Below, piece by piece: positions 32,271-41,446 of a stretch of DNA of 64,000 nucleotides. The position numbers and the translations under genes were made by a program. The stretch lies in the NCBI RefSeq assembly GCF_003340555.1, contig NZ_QPLJ01000001.1:434001-498000 (forward strand), written 5' to 3'. The notes under the pieces are model-generated. The model did no database searches. It was not told where the DNA came from and worked only from the letters and a program-made list of their open reading frames with translations. Position 1 is the stretch's first letter. Each line of letters starts with the position of its first letter. This DNA comes from Jannaschia formosa (GTDB taxonomy: Bacteria; Pseudomonadota; Alphaproteobacteria; Rhodobacterales; Rhodobacteraceae).

Positions 32271-35048
32271 ATGACCGACACCATCACCTTCACGCTCGAC
32301 GGCGAGACCGTCCGGGCCGAGCCCGGCCAGACCATCTGGGAAATCGCGAACGGTCACGGCCTGGTGATCCCTCACCTTTGCCACAAACCCGCGCCCGGCT
32401 ACCGGCCCGACGGGAACTGCCGCGCCTGCATGGTCGAGATCGAGGGCGAACGGGTGCTCGCCGCCTCCTGCATCCGGGAGCCGTTGGACGGAATGGTCGT
32501 GCGGACCGACAGCAGGCGGGCCAAGGCGTCGCGCGACATGGTCATTGAGATGCTGCTCGCCGACCAGCCGGAGCGGCCGGCCGCGCATGACAGATCGTCC
32601 CACCTGTGGGACATGGCCGAGGCCAGCGGCGTGATGGCGAGCCGCCTGCCGACGATGGACGCCGACCGCATCCCGCTGCTCGACGACAGCCATGTCGCGA
32701 TGCGGGTCAACCTCGACGCCTGCATCCAGTGCGGGCTCTGCGTGCGGGCCTGCCGCGAGGTGCAGGTCAACGACGTCATCGGCATGGCCGGACGCGGCCA
32801 CGACGCCTGGCCGGTCTTCGATTTCGACGACCCGATGGGCGAGTCGACCTGCGTCGCCTGCGGCGAATGCGTCCAGGCCTGCCCGACCGGCGCGCTGATG
32901 GAGGCGACGATGGTCGACGCGGACCAGGTCGGCGACAGCACCGCCTGGGACCGCGAGACGACATCGATCTGTCCCTTCTGCGGCGTCGGCTGTCAGGTCT
33001 CGATGAAGTCGCGCGGCGACCGCGTGGTGAAGGTCGACGGGATCAACGGGCCGGCGAACGAGGGACGGCTCTGCGTCAAGGGCCGCTTCGGCTTCGACTA
33101 CATCCATCACCCGCACCGCCTGACGGTGCCCCTGATCCGCCGGGACGACGCGCCGCCGAAGGGGCTGAACGTCGACCCGGGGGACCTCACGAGCCATTTC
33201 CGCAAGGCGACATGGGACGAGGCGCTGGACGCTGCGGCCGCCGGGCTGAAGGGCCGCGGGCGCGAGGTGGCGGGCTTCGGCTCGGCCAAATGCTCCAACG
33301 AGGAAGCGTATCTGTTCCAGAAGTTCATCCGGCAGGGCTTCGGGCACAACAATGTCGACCACTGCACCCGGCTCTGCCACGCTTCGTCGGTGGCGGCCCT
33401 GCTTGAGAACGTGGGCAGCGGCGCCGTGACCGCGACCTTCAACGAGATCGAGAACGCCGACCTCGCCATCGTCATCGGCGCCAACCCGGTCGAGAACCAC
33501 CCGGTCGCCGCGACCTTTTTCAAACAGTTCGCCAAGCGGGGCGGCCAGCTCATCGTCATGGACCCGCGCGGGCAGGCGCTGAAGCGGCACGCGGCCCACA
33601 TGCTCCAGTTCCGGCCGGGTGCGGACGTGGCGCTGCTCAACTCGATCATGCACGTCATCGCCGAGGAGGGGCTGACGGACCGCCAGTATATCGAGGCCAT
33701 GACCGAGAACTGGGAGGCGCAGAAGGCCCACCTCGCCGGCTTCGCCCCCGAGACCACGGCAGAGCTGACCGGCATCGACGCCGGGACGATCCGCACCGTC
33801 GCCCGCGCCTTCGCGGGCGCCAAGGCGGCGATGATCTTCTGGGGGATGGGGGTCAGCCAGCATGTCCACGGGACCGACAATTCGCGCTGCCTCATCTCGC
33901 TTGCGCTGATGTGCGGACAGGTCGGGCGGCCCGGCTCCGGCCTGCACCCCTTGCGCGGACAGAACAACGTGCAGGGCGCCTCCGACGCAGGGCTGATCCC
34001 GATGTTCCTGCCTGATTATGCCTCGGTGCTGTCCGAGGACGTGCGCCAGCAATATGCGGCTCTCTGGGCCGACGAAGGCGGCTTCGGCGGAGAGATCCTG
34101 CCCGAGAAGGGCCTGACCGTGACCGAGATCCTGGGCGCGGTCCACACCGGCGACATCAAGGCGATGTACATCCTGGGCGAGAATCCGGCCATGTCGGACC
34201 CGGATCTCGACCATGCGCGCGCGGCGCTGGCGAAGCTGGACCATCTCGTCGTGCAGGACATCTTCCTGACGGAGACGGCCAACTATGCCGACGTGATCCT
34301 GCCTGCCTCGGCCTTCGCCGAGAAGGCGGGCACCGTCACCAACACCAACCGGCAGGTCCAGATGGGCCGCCCCGCCGTCCCGCCGCCTGGCGAGGCGCGC
34401 GAGGACTGGTGGATCGTGACTGAACTCGCCCGGCGCTGCGGGCTCGACTGGCGCTACGCCCATCCGCGCGAGGTCTTCGCCGAGATGAAGCAGGTGATGC
34501 CGTCCCTCGACAACATCACCTGGGAGCGGCTGGAGACCGAGAGCGCCGTCACCTACCCCTCGCTGTCGCCGACCGATCCGGGCCAGTCCATCGTCTTCGC
34601 CGAGGGCTTTCCGCGTGCCGAGGGCCGGGCGCGATTCACCCCCGCCGAGGTCGTGCCGCCGGACGAGGTGCCGGACGCGGATTACCCGATGATCCTCACC
34701 ACGGGGCGGCAGCTGGAGCATTGGCACACCGGCTCCATGACCCGGCGTGCGACGGTTCTGGATGCGGTCGAGCCAGAGGCGAACTGCTCGCTCCACCCGG
34801 CGACCCTGCGGTCGCTGGGCGTGCGCGCGGGCGGGACGGTCCGGCTGACGACGCGGCGGGGCAGCGTCACGCTGCTCGCGCGGGCCGACCGGGCTGTGGC
34901 GCCAGACATGGTCTTCCTGCCCTTCGCCTATGTCGAGGCGGCGGCGAACCTGCTGACGAACCCGGCGCTGGATCCGTTCGGCAAGATCCCGGAGTTCAAG
35001 TTCTCGGCGGTCAGGGTCGAGGCAGTCGGGTCGGTCGCCGCCGAATGA
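32271..35048 (+). CDS. fdhA: Formate dehydrogenase, molybdenum alpha subunit
   Basis: A 925-residue molybdopterin/iron-sulfur enzyme oxidising formate to CO2. Order: a [2Fe-2S] domain (Cys37, 50, 53, 67), two ferredoxin-type [4Fe-4S] sites (Cys151/154/157/161 and 194/197/200/204), the Mo-domain cluster (Cys234/237/241/268), then the bis-MGD domains. The active site is Cys369-His370 in NVDHCTRLCHASS, as in FdsA-type dehydrogenases. No fdsB, G, C or D genes flank it, so the partner subunits lie elsewhere or it acts with another acceptor. The ATG at 32271 begins MTDTITFTLDG, the ferredoxin fold start. The gene stands alone. Confidence 0.93.
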   Translation: MTDTITFTLDGETVRAEPGQTIWEIANGHGLVIPHLCHKPAPGYRPDGNCRACMVEIEGERVLAASCIREPLDGMVVRTDSRRAKASRDMVIEMLLADQPERPAAHDRSSHLWDMAEASGVMASRLPTMDADRIPLLDDSHVAMRVNLDACIQCGLCVRACREVQVNDVIGMAGRGHDAWPVFDFDDPMGESTCVACGECVQACPTGALMEATMVDADQVGDSTAWDRETTSICPFCGVGCQVSMKSRGDRVVKVDGINGPANEGRLCVKGRFGFDYIHHPHRLTVPLIRRDDAPPKGLNVDPGDLTSHFRKATWDEALDAAAAGLKGRGREVAGFGSAKCSNEEAYLFQKFIRQGFGHNNVDHCTRLCHASSVAALLENVGSGAVTATFNEIENADLAIVIGANPVENHPVAATFFKQFAKRGGQLIVMDPRGQALKRHAAHMLQFRPGADVALLNSIMHVIAEEGLTDRQYIEAMTENWEAQKAHLAGFAPETTAELTGIDAGTIRTVARAFAGAKAAMIFWGMGVSQHVHGTDNSRCLISLALMCGQVGRPGSGLHPLRGQNNVQGASDAGLIPMFLPDYASVLSEDVRQQYAALWADEGGFGGEILPEKGLTVTEILGAVHTGDIKAMYILGENPAMSDPDLDHARAALAKLDHLVVQDIFLTETANYADVILPASAFAEKAGTVTNTNRQVQMGRPAVPPPGEAREDWWIVTELARRCGLDWRYAHPREVFAEMKQVMPSLDNITWERLETESAVTYPSLSPTDPGQSIVFAEGFPRAEGRARFTPAEVVPPDEVPDADYPMILTTGRQLEHWHTGSMTRRATVLDAVEPEANCSLHPATLRSLGVRAGGTVRLTTRRGSVTLLARADRAVAPDMVFLPFAYVEAAANLLTNPALDPFGKIPEFKFSAVRVEAVGSVAAE

Positions 35049-35051
35049 AAC

Positions 35052-35074
35052 GGGGGAGGCCCATCGCCTCCCCC
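35052..35074. terminator. Strong hairpin after the formate dehydrogenase gene
   Basis: GGGGGAGGC (35052-35060) and GCCTCCCCC (35066-35074) form a perfect 9-bp stem with a 5-base loop, starting three bases past the stop codon. It lies between two convergent operons (fdhA and the nuo/rnj operon), so it can serve both. Confidence 0.7.
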
Positions 35075-35100
35075 GCACAAGGTAACTCGTTCAGCGCACC

Positions 35101-35126
35101 GCATCCGTCCGAACACGGCCGGATGC
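35101..35126. repeat. Inverted repeat in the fdhA-rnj gap
   Basis: GCATCCG (35101-35107) and CGGATGC (35120-35126) are exact inverted repeats with a 12-base loop. It may be a second transcript end. The rest of the gap to 35253 shows no gene. Confidence 0.35.
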
Positions 35127-35253
35127 ATCGGTCGGCGAACCAAACGCGGCACGCCGACAGGTCAGCCATGACACAATTATGCCCCGACCGCACGCCTCTT
35201 GGACAAATCTTATTCGCGGCGGGTGGGCACGGAACGTTGAGGGAACGATCCGC

Positions 35254-36924
35254 TCATTCGGCCGAGAGGCGGGTGATCAGCACCGTCACCTCGGGCCGCT
35301 TGCCGACCTCGTCCTGCGCGACCTTGCGGACGCCCTTGACGATCAGGTCCTCCAGCTTCTCGTCATCGCCCGCCGTGCGGGTGTCGATGCGGGCGAGCTG
35401 GCGGGCCAGATACTCTTCCATCTGGTCGGCGAGCGCCGCTCCGTCCGGCAGGTCGGGCAGGCCGCGCAGGTCGACCCAGGTGTCTTCCAGCACCTCGTCG
35501 TCGTCATCGACCATCACGGCCACGACCGCATGGCCGTTCAGCGCCATCCGGATGCGGTCACGCACGACGCCGTCGAACTGCCCGACCAGCGCCGAGCCAT
35601 CCAGATAGGTCCGTCCGGTCTCGACATGCTCGACCACCTCGGGCTTGTTTCCGGCGAGGTTCACCATCGTTCCGTTCGGGGCCAGCACGCCCGTGCGTCC
35701 CAACGTGTCGGCCAGCTTCGCGTGCTCCCGCAGGTGGCGATGCTCCCCGTGCATCGGAATCACGATCTGCGGGTCGACCAGCTTGTGGACGTATTCCAGG
35801 TCGGGGCGGTTGGCGTGGCCCGAGACGTGATAGAGCCCGTCCTCGTCCGTCACCACGTCCACCCCGAGCTCGGAGAGGTTGTTCATGATGATGGCGACAT
35901 CCCGCTCGTTGCCGGGGATCGTCTTGGACGAGAAGAGGAAGGTGTCGCCCTCCTTCAGCTCCATCCCGAAATACTTGCCGCGGCTGAGCTGGGCCGAGGC
36001 GGCGCGCCGTTCCCCCTGGCTGCCCGTGACGATCAGCATCAGGTTCTCGCGCGGGACGTTCGCCGCGTCCTCGGGCGAGATCGTCTTCGGGAAGTCGGTC
36101 AGGATGCCCTCCTCGACGGCGGCCTCGGTCATGCGGCGCATCGCGCGGCCCATCAGGCAGATCGAGCGGCCCGCCGCCTCGCCGGCCTTGGCGAGCGACT
36201 GCAGCCGCGCGACGTTGGATGCGAAGGTCGTCGCGACGAACATGCCCCTGGCCTGTTGGACCAGCGGCACGAGGTTCGGCTTCACCTCCGCCTCGGAGCG
36301 CCCGGGATGCTTCGAGAACACATTGGTCGAATCGCAGATCAGTGCACGCACGCCGCCCTTCGCCACCTCGGCCCAGAGCGTGTCGTCGAACGCCTCTCCG
36401 ACGACCGGCGAACGGTCGATCTTGAAGTCGCCCGAATGGATGATCCGCCCCGCCGGCGTGTCGATCACCAGCGCCGCGCTCTCGGGGATCGAATGCGAGA
36501 CGGGCAGGAAGCCCACCTTGAACGGTCCGGCATCGACCTGCGCGGGCCAGGTCCCGACGGTCTTGACCAGGGACACGTCCTGCCCCTTCTCGGCCAGCTT
36601 GCGGCGGGCGAGGTTCGCGGTGAACTTGCGGCAGTGGATCGGAGTCTTCAGCTGCGGGCTCAGATGGCCCACCCCGCCGACATGGTCCTCATGCGCATGG
36701 GTGACGAACACCGCCTCGAGCCGGTCCAGCTTGTCGGTCAGCCAGGAGATGTCGGGCATGATCACATCGACGCCGGGCGTGCTGTCCATGTCCGGGAAGG
36801 CGATGCCCAGATCGACGAGGATCAACCGCTCCCGCCCCTCGGGGCCGTAGCCGTAGACATAGGCGTTCATGCCGATTTCGCCTGCCCCGCCCAGGGGCAG
36901 ATAGATGAGCCTGTCGCGTGCCAT
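35254..36924 (-). CDS. rnj: Ribonuclease J
   Basis: A 556-residue metallo-beta-lactamase-fold nuclease with 5'-3' exo- and endonuclease activity on RNA. The catalytic zinc motif is HAHEDHVGG (His76, His78, Asp80, His81), and the beta-CASP region follows (RSEAEVKPNLVPLVQ, IVTGSQGERRAA, SGHANRPDLEYV, IPMHGEHRHLREH). The length is normal. In alphaproteobacteria RNase J replaces part of the RNase E-independent decay route and matures 16S/23S rRNA ends. It is the last gene of the long minus-strand block, one base after coaX. Confidence 0.96.
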   Translation of the reverse strand: MARDRLIYLPLGGAGEIGMNAYVYGYGPEGRERLILVDLGIAFPDMDSTPGVDVIMPDISWLTDKLDRLEAVFVTHAHEDHVGGVGHLSPQLKTPIHCRKFTANLARRKLAEKGQDVSLVKTVGTWPAQVDAGPFKVGFLPVSHSIPESAALVIDTPAGRIIHSGDFKIDRSPVVGEAFDDTLWAEVAKGGVRALICDSTNVFSKHPGRSEAEVKPNLVPLVQQARGMFVATTFASNVARLQSLAKAGEAAGRSICLMGRAMRRMTEAAVEEGILTDFPKTISPEDAANVPRENLMLIVTGSQGERRAASAQLSRGKYFGMELKEGDTFLFSSKTIPGNERDVAIIMNNLSELGVDVVTDEDGLYHVSGHANRPDLEYVHKLVDPQIVIPMHGEHRHLREHAKLADTLGRTGVLAPNGTMVNLAGNKPEVVEHVETGRTYLDGSALVGQFDGVVRDRIRMALNGHAVVAVMVDDDDEVLEDTWVDLRGLPDLPDGAALADQMEEYLARQLARIDTRTAGDDEKLEDLIVKGVRKVAQDEVGKRPEVTVLITRLSAE

Positions 36925-36925
36925 C

Positions 36926-37696
36926 TCAATGGTCCTTGTTGTAGCGATGGATCACGGTGAGGCCGTGCATCGTCAAATCGTCTTCGAAGGTGTCAAATAG
37001 GCTTTCGGCCTGCTGGAACAACGGGGCGAGCCCGCCGGTGGCGATCACCCGCATCGGCCGGTCGCGCTCCGCCCGGATGCGGGCGGCGATTTCCTTGATC
37101 AGGCCGACATAGCCCCAGAAGATGCCCGACTGCATGCAGGCGACGGTATTGGTGCCCACGACGCGCTGCGGCTGGGTGATGTCGACATGGGGCAGCGCGG
37201 CTGCGGCCATGTGCAGCGCCTCGAGCGAGAGGTTCACGCCCGGCGCGATCACCCCGCCGACATAGGCGCCGTCGGTGTCGACCACGTCGAAGGTCGTGGC
37301 GGTCCCGAAATCGACCACGATCAGGTCGCCGCCATGGCGGTCATGGGCTCCGGCGGTGTTGACCAGCCGGTCCGGGCCGACCGTCGTCCCCGCATCGACC
37401 CGGGGCGGGACCGGCAGGGCGCAGTCAGGCTTGCCCACCACCAGGGGCCGGGTGTCGAAGTAGCGGTCACAGAGGACGCGCAGGTTGAAGACGACGCGCG
37501 GCACGGTCGAGGAGACGATGCATTCGGTGATCGCCACATCGAGGCCGCGCAGGCTCATCGAGGTCCGCAGCCAGGCGTAGTACTCGTCCGCGGTGCTCTG
37601 ATGGTTGGTCGCCCGGCGCCAGGAGGCGACGAAGCGCGCGCCGTCCCAGATCCCGAAGACCGTGTTGGTGTTGCCGCAGTCGATGGTCAGAAGCAT
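36926..37696 (-). CDS. coaX: Type III pantothenate kinase
   Basis: A 256-residue cytosolic kinase that phosphorylates pantothenate in the first step of coenzyme A synthesis. The ATP-binding opening DCGNTNTVFGIWDG, the VGPDRLVNTAGA motif (pantothenate/dimer site) and VVDFGTATTFDVV (phosphate 2 motif) are the CoaX signatures. The start at 37696 overlaps the birA stop by one base (TGATG), so they are co-translated. CoaX rather than CoaA is usual in this group. Confidence 0.96.
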   Translation of the reverse strand: MLLTIDCGNTNTVFGIWDGARFVASWRRATNHQSTADEYYAWLRTSMSLRGLDVAITECIVSSTVPRVVFNLRVLCDRYFDTRPLVVGKPDCALPVPPRVDAGTTVGPDRLVNTAGAHDRHGGDLIVVDFGTATTFDVVDTDGAYVGGVIAPGVNLSLEALHMAAAALPHVDITQPQRVVGTNTVACMQSGIFWGYVGLIKEIAARIRAERDRPMRVIATGGLAPLFQQAESLFDTFEDDLTMHGLTVIHRYNKDH

Positions 37697-38448
37697 CACG
37701 CGCCCTCTCGGGTCTCGGGGACGGCTTCGAAGAAGATGTCGGCCGCCGGAATGCGGCGCAGGCCGCCTTCGGTGCGCAGGACGAGGCGCCCCTCCGCGTC
37801 CACGTCCTCGAAGGTGCCACGGGTCGTCTCGGCCATGGTCCGCGCGGTGACCGTCTCGCCCAGCCGCGCGGCCCGGCGCATCCAGGCGGTGCGGATCGGG
37901 GCGAAGCCCCAGGTCGCGAACTCCGCCTCGCGCGCGGCGAAGGCGGGAGCCAGTGCGTCGAGCATCGCCTCGGGCGTGATCCGCAGGCCCGTCGCCTCGA
38001 GCAGCGAGACAGGGCGCGTCGCGCCCGGCTCGACCTCGGACGCGCCGGGCGCGGCGATCAGGTTGATGCCGATGCCGAGGATCAGCCGGTCGCCCGCGCC
38101 CTCCAGCAGGATGCCGGCGAGCTTGCCGCCCTCCAGCAAGACGTCGTTCGGCCATTTGAGCGCCAGCCCCGCCACGCCCATGCCCGACAGCGCGTCATGC
38201 AGCGCAAGCGAGGCCACGAAGCTGCGCAACGCCTGCGCGGCGGGCGTGCCGCCGGGGCGCCAGGTCAGCGAGGCGGCGAAGTTGCCTTCGGGCATGGTCC
38301 AGGCCCGCCCGCGCCGTCCGCGCGCGGCGGTCTGGCGATGCGCCATGATCCAGGTCGGCGCCCCGGGCGCCCGACGGGCCGCCTCGGCGGAGGTGCTGTC
38401 GGTGCTTTCGAGGACGATCCGGTCGATGCCCGCGGGCCAGCCCGCCAC
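37696..38448 (-). CDS. birA: Biotin--[acetyl-CoA-carboxylase] ligase
   Basis: A 250-residue ligase that charges biotin onto the carboxylase carrier protein. The biotinyl-AMP-binding loop is HRQTAARGRRGRAW (a GRGRRG variant), with LKWPNDVLL and KLAGILLEG following. There is no N-terminal DNA-binding domain, so it cannot act as the biotin repressor. The start is GTG, directly abutting the nuoN stop. A birA gene after the complex I operon is a known feature of Paracoccus and its relatives. Confidence 0.95.
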   Translation of the reverse strand: MAGWPAGIDRIVLESTDSTSAEAARRAPGAPTWIMAHRQTAARGRRGRAWTMPEGNFAASLTWRPGGTPAAQALRSFVASLALHDALSGMGVAGLALKWPNDVLLEGGKLAGILLEGAGDRLILGIGINLIAAPGASEVEPGATRPVSLLEATGLRITPEAMLDALAPAFAAREAEFATWGFAPIRTAWMRRAARLGETVTARTMAETTRGTFEDVDAEGRLVLRTEGGLRRIPAADIFFEAVPETREGA

Positions 38449-39885
38449 TCAGTTCACCAGCGTCACGGCGGCGGCCAGGGCGGCGCCTTCCAGCCCGAAC
38501 AGGTTGACGATGCCCACCAGCATGATCACCGCCGAGGCAACCAGCGCGACCCACGGCACCATCGGCATGTCGCCGTCGACCGGAGCCTCGGTCTTGCCGA
38601 AATACATGAAGTAGACGATCCGCAGGTAGTAGTAGGCGCCGATGACCGAGGCGATCATGCCCAGCAGCGCCAGCCAGACCAGCCCCGCATCGACCGCGGC
38701 CTGCAGCACGGCGAGCTTGGCGAAGAAGCCCAGCATCGGCGGAATCCCCGCGAGGCTGAACATCAGGATCAGAAGGGCCAGCGCCTTCCCCGGATGCCTG
38801 TCTGAAAGCTGGTTCAGCGACCGGATGTCCGTCGTCTCCATCCCGTCGCGGGTCATCGACAGGATGAAGGCGAAGGTCCCGATGCTCATCACGACGTAGA
38901 TCGCCATGTAGAGCAGCATCGCCTGCACCCCGCCCGCCGTGCCGGCGGCGAGGCCCATCAGCGCGTATCCCATGTGCGCGACCGAGGAATAGGCCATCAG
39001 CCGCTTGATGTCGCGCTGGCCGATCGCGGCGATGGCGCCGACGAACATGCTGAGCACCGACAGAAGCGCCACGATCTGCTGCCAGTCGGCGACCGCGCCG
39101 CCGAAGGCGTCATGGGTGACGCGGGCGAACATGGCCATCGCGGCGACCTTGGGCGCCGTCGCCATGAAGGTCGTGACCGGCGTGGGCGACCCCTCATAGA
39201 CGTCGGGCGTCCACATGTGGAACGGCGCGGCCGAGACCTTGAAGGCCAGGCCCGAGATCAGGAAGACGAGCCCGAACAGCAGCCCGAGCGCAAGCTGCCC
39301 GTCCGACGCGGCGGCGATCACGCCCGCGAACTCGGTCGTGCCGGTATAGCCGTAGGTCAGCGAGATGCCGTAGAGCAGCAGGCCGGAGCTGAGCGCGCCG
39401 AGGACGAAGTACTTGAGCCCCGCCTCGGTCGATTTGACGTGATCGCGCCGCATCGACGCGGCGACATAGAGCGACAGCGACTGCAGCTCGAGCCCCATGT
39501 AGAGGGTCAGCAGGTTGCCCGACGAGACCATCACCATCATGCCGATGACAGCCAGGGTGATGAGGATCGGATACTCGAACTTCATCAGCCCGGTGCGGTC
39601 CAAGTAGTCGACGCTCATCACCAGGACGACCGCCGCCGAGAGCAGGATCGTCACCTGCGCGAAGCGCGAGAAGCCGTCCTTCACGATCATGCCCGAGAAG
39701 CCGAGGCCCGCCTCGTCCGAAAGCCCGATCCAGGCGGCGGTGAGCACGAAGACCGCGGCGGTCAGCCAGACCAGCGGCTTCGCCAGCGCGTCCTTCGTCG
39801 TGTAGACCGCGCCCAGCAGCGCGCCCATCGCGTAGATGGCGAGCAGCATCTCGGGCAGGATGATGGAGAGATCGATGGCGGTCAT
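38449..39885 (-). CDS. nuoN: NADH-quinone oxidoreductase subunit N
   Basis: A 478-residue integral membrane subunit of complex I, one of three antiporter-like proton channels. About fourteen helices are visible, with the conserved charged segment [11 protein letters not shown] and the [15 protein letters not shown] region (broken helix 12 pattern seen in the L, M and N subunits). It ends in [10 protein letters not shown]. It follows nuoM by 10 bases and is the last true complex I gene in the operon. Confidence 0.97.
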   Translation of the reverse strand: MTAIDLSIILPEMLLAIYAMGALLGAVYTTKDALAKPLVWLTAAVFVLTAAWIGLSDEAGLGFSGMIVKDGFSRFAQVTILLSAAVVLVMSVDYLDRTGLMKFEYPILITLAVIGMMVMVSSGNLLTLYMGLELQSLSLYVAASMRRDHVKSTEAGLKYFVLGALSSGLLLYGISLTYGYTGTTEFAGVIAAASDGQLALGLLFGLVFLISGLAFKVSAAPFHMWTPDVYEGSPTPVTTFMATAPKVAAMAMFARVTHDAFGGAVADWQQIVALLSVLSMFVGAIAAIGQRDIKRLMAYSSVAHMGYALMGLAAGTAGGVQAMLLYMAIYVVMSIGTFAFILSMTRDGMETTDIRSLNQLSDRHPGKALALLILMFSLAGIPPMLGFFAKLAVLQAAVDAGLVWLALLGMIASVIGAYYYLRIVYFMYFGKTEAPVDGDMPMVPWVALVASAVIMLVGIVNLFGLEGAALAAAVTLVN

Positions 39886-39895
39886 GTCTCGGCCC

Positions 39896-41443
39896 TCAAT
39901 GGTCCGCGTCCGCGACCGCGTGGTCGAGGATCAGATCGGCGGTGGCGATGTCGTACTCGGCGACCAGCTCCGCGACGGAGGGGCCGATGATGTCGGTCAG
40001 AAGCGACGGATAGACGCCCAGCAGGATCGTGAAGGCCACGAGCGGTGCGAAGATCGCCTTCTCGCGCGCGCTCATGTCGGTGATCGAGCGCAGGCTCTCC
40101 TTGATGAGGTCGCCGAAGACGACCCGGCGGTAGAGCCACAGCGCATAGCCAGCCGACAGGATCACGCCCGTGCAGGCGACCAGCGCGACCCAGGTGTTGA
40201 CCTGGAAGACGCCCAGCAGGGTCAGGAACTCGCCCACGAAGCCGGAGGTGCCGGGCAGGCCGACATTGGCCATCGTGAACAGCATGAAGACGAAGGCGTA
40301 GGCCGGCATCCGGTTCACGAGGCCGCCATAGGCGTCGATGTCGCGGGTATGCATCCGGTCGTAGATCACGCCCACGATCAGGAACAGCGCGCCGGAGATG
40401 AAGCCGTGGCTGATCATCTGGAAGATCGCGCCGTCGACCCCCTGCTGGTTGGCCGCGAAGATGCCCATCGTCACGAAGCCCATATGGGCGACCGAGGAAT
40501 AGGCGATCAGCTTCTTCATGTCCTCCTGCATCAGCGCGACGAGCGAGGCGTAGACGATGGCGATGGCCGACAGCCACAGGACCAGCGGGCCCAGCAGCTC
40601 CGACCCCACGGGAAACATCGGCAGCGAGAAGCGCAGGAAACCGTAGCCGCCCATCTTCAGCAGGATCGCGGCCAGCACGACCGATCCGGCCGTCGGCGCC
40701 TGCACGTGCGCGTCGGGCAGCCAGGTATGGACCGGCCACATCGGCATCTTCACCGCGAAGCTCGCGAAGAAGGCCAGCCACATGAGCGTCTGCGCGCCCC
40801 CGACGACGGTGAAGCCCAGCACGTCGAGCGGCGCATAGCTGAAGTCATGCGCGAGCAGCGTCGGGATGTCGGTCGTACCGGCGTCGAGATACATCGCGAT
40901 CATCGCGACAAGCATCAGCACCGAGCCGAGCAGCGTATAGAGGAAGAACTTGAACGAGGCGTAGATCCGGTCCTTGCCGCCCCAGATCCCGATGATCAGG
41001 AACATCGGGATCAGGCCCGCCTCGAAGAAGATGTAGAACAGGATCAGGTCCAGCGCGCAGAACACGCCGATCATCAGCGATTCCAGCACGAGGAACGCGA
41101 CCATGTAGTCCTTGACCTTGTGCGTCACGTCCCAGGCCGAGGCGATGACCAGCGGCATCAGGAAGGTCGTCAGCATCACGAAGGTGATCGAGATGCCGTC
41201 CACGCCCATCTTGTAGTTGAGGCCCAGCAGCCATTCCCGCTCTTCCACGAACTGGAAGCCGGTGTCCTGCGGGTTGAAGCCGAACAGCACCAGCAGCGAC
41301 ACGAGGAACGTGAAGGTGGTCGCGCCCAGCGCCAGCCACTTGGCGTTGCGCTGCGCGGCCTCGTCCTCGCCGCGCAGGAACAGCGCAAGGATCAGCGCCG
41401 CGATCAGCGGGGTGAAGGTGACGATGGAGAGAAGGTTCGCCAT
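39896..41443 (-). CDS. nuoM: NADH-quinone oxidoreductase subunit M
   Basis: A 515-residue antiporter-like membrane subunit of complex I. Conserved features include the [18 protein letters not shown] segment with the essential helix-5 Glu, [18 protein letters not shown] (the discontinuous helix 7 and its conserved Lys/Asp neighbourhood) and [18 protein letters not shown]. It is separated from nuoL by only 3 bases. Full length and no odd features. Confidence 0.97.
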   Translation of the reverse strand: MANLLSIVTFTPLIAALILALFLRGEDEAAQRNAKWLALGATTFTFLVSLLVLFGFNPQDTGFQFVEEREWLLGLNYKMGVDGISITFVMLTTFLMPLVIASAWDVTHKVKDYMVAFLVLESLMIGVFCALDLILFYIFFEAGLIPMFLIIGIWGGKDRIYASFKFFLYTLLGSVLMLVAMIAMYLDAGTTDIPTLLAHDFSYAPLDVLGFTVVGGAQTLMWLAFFASFAVKMPMWPVHTWLPDAHVQAPTAGSVVLAAILLKMGGYGFLRFSLPMFPVGSELLGPLVLWLSAIAIVYASLVALMQEDMKKLIAYSSVAHMGFVTMGIFAANQQGVDGAIFQMISHGFISGALFLIVGVIYDRMHTRDIDAYGGLVNRMPAYAFVFMLFTMANVGLPGTSGFVGEFLTLLGVFQVNTWVALVACTGVILSAGYALWLYRRVVFGDLIKESLRSITDMSAREKAIFAPLVAFTILLGVYPSLLTDIIGPSVAELVAEYDIATADLILDHAVADADH

Positions 41444-41446
41444 GGC

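Noticed and set aside
32238-35078. A 946-codon minus-strand ORF opposite the formate dehydrogenase gene
   Set aside because: Composition is His/Arg/Val-rich without motifs, and the plus strand carries an unmistakable cluster-binding enzyme.
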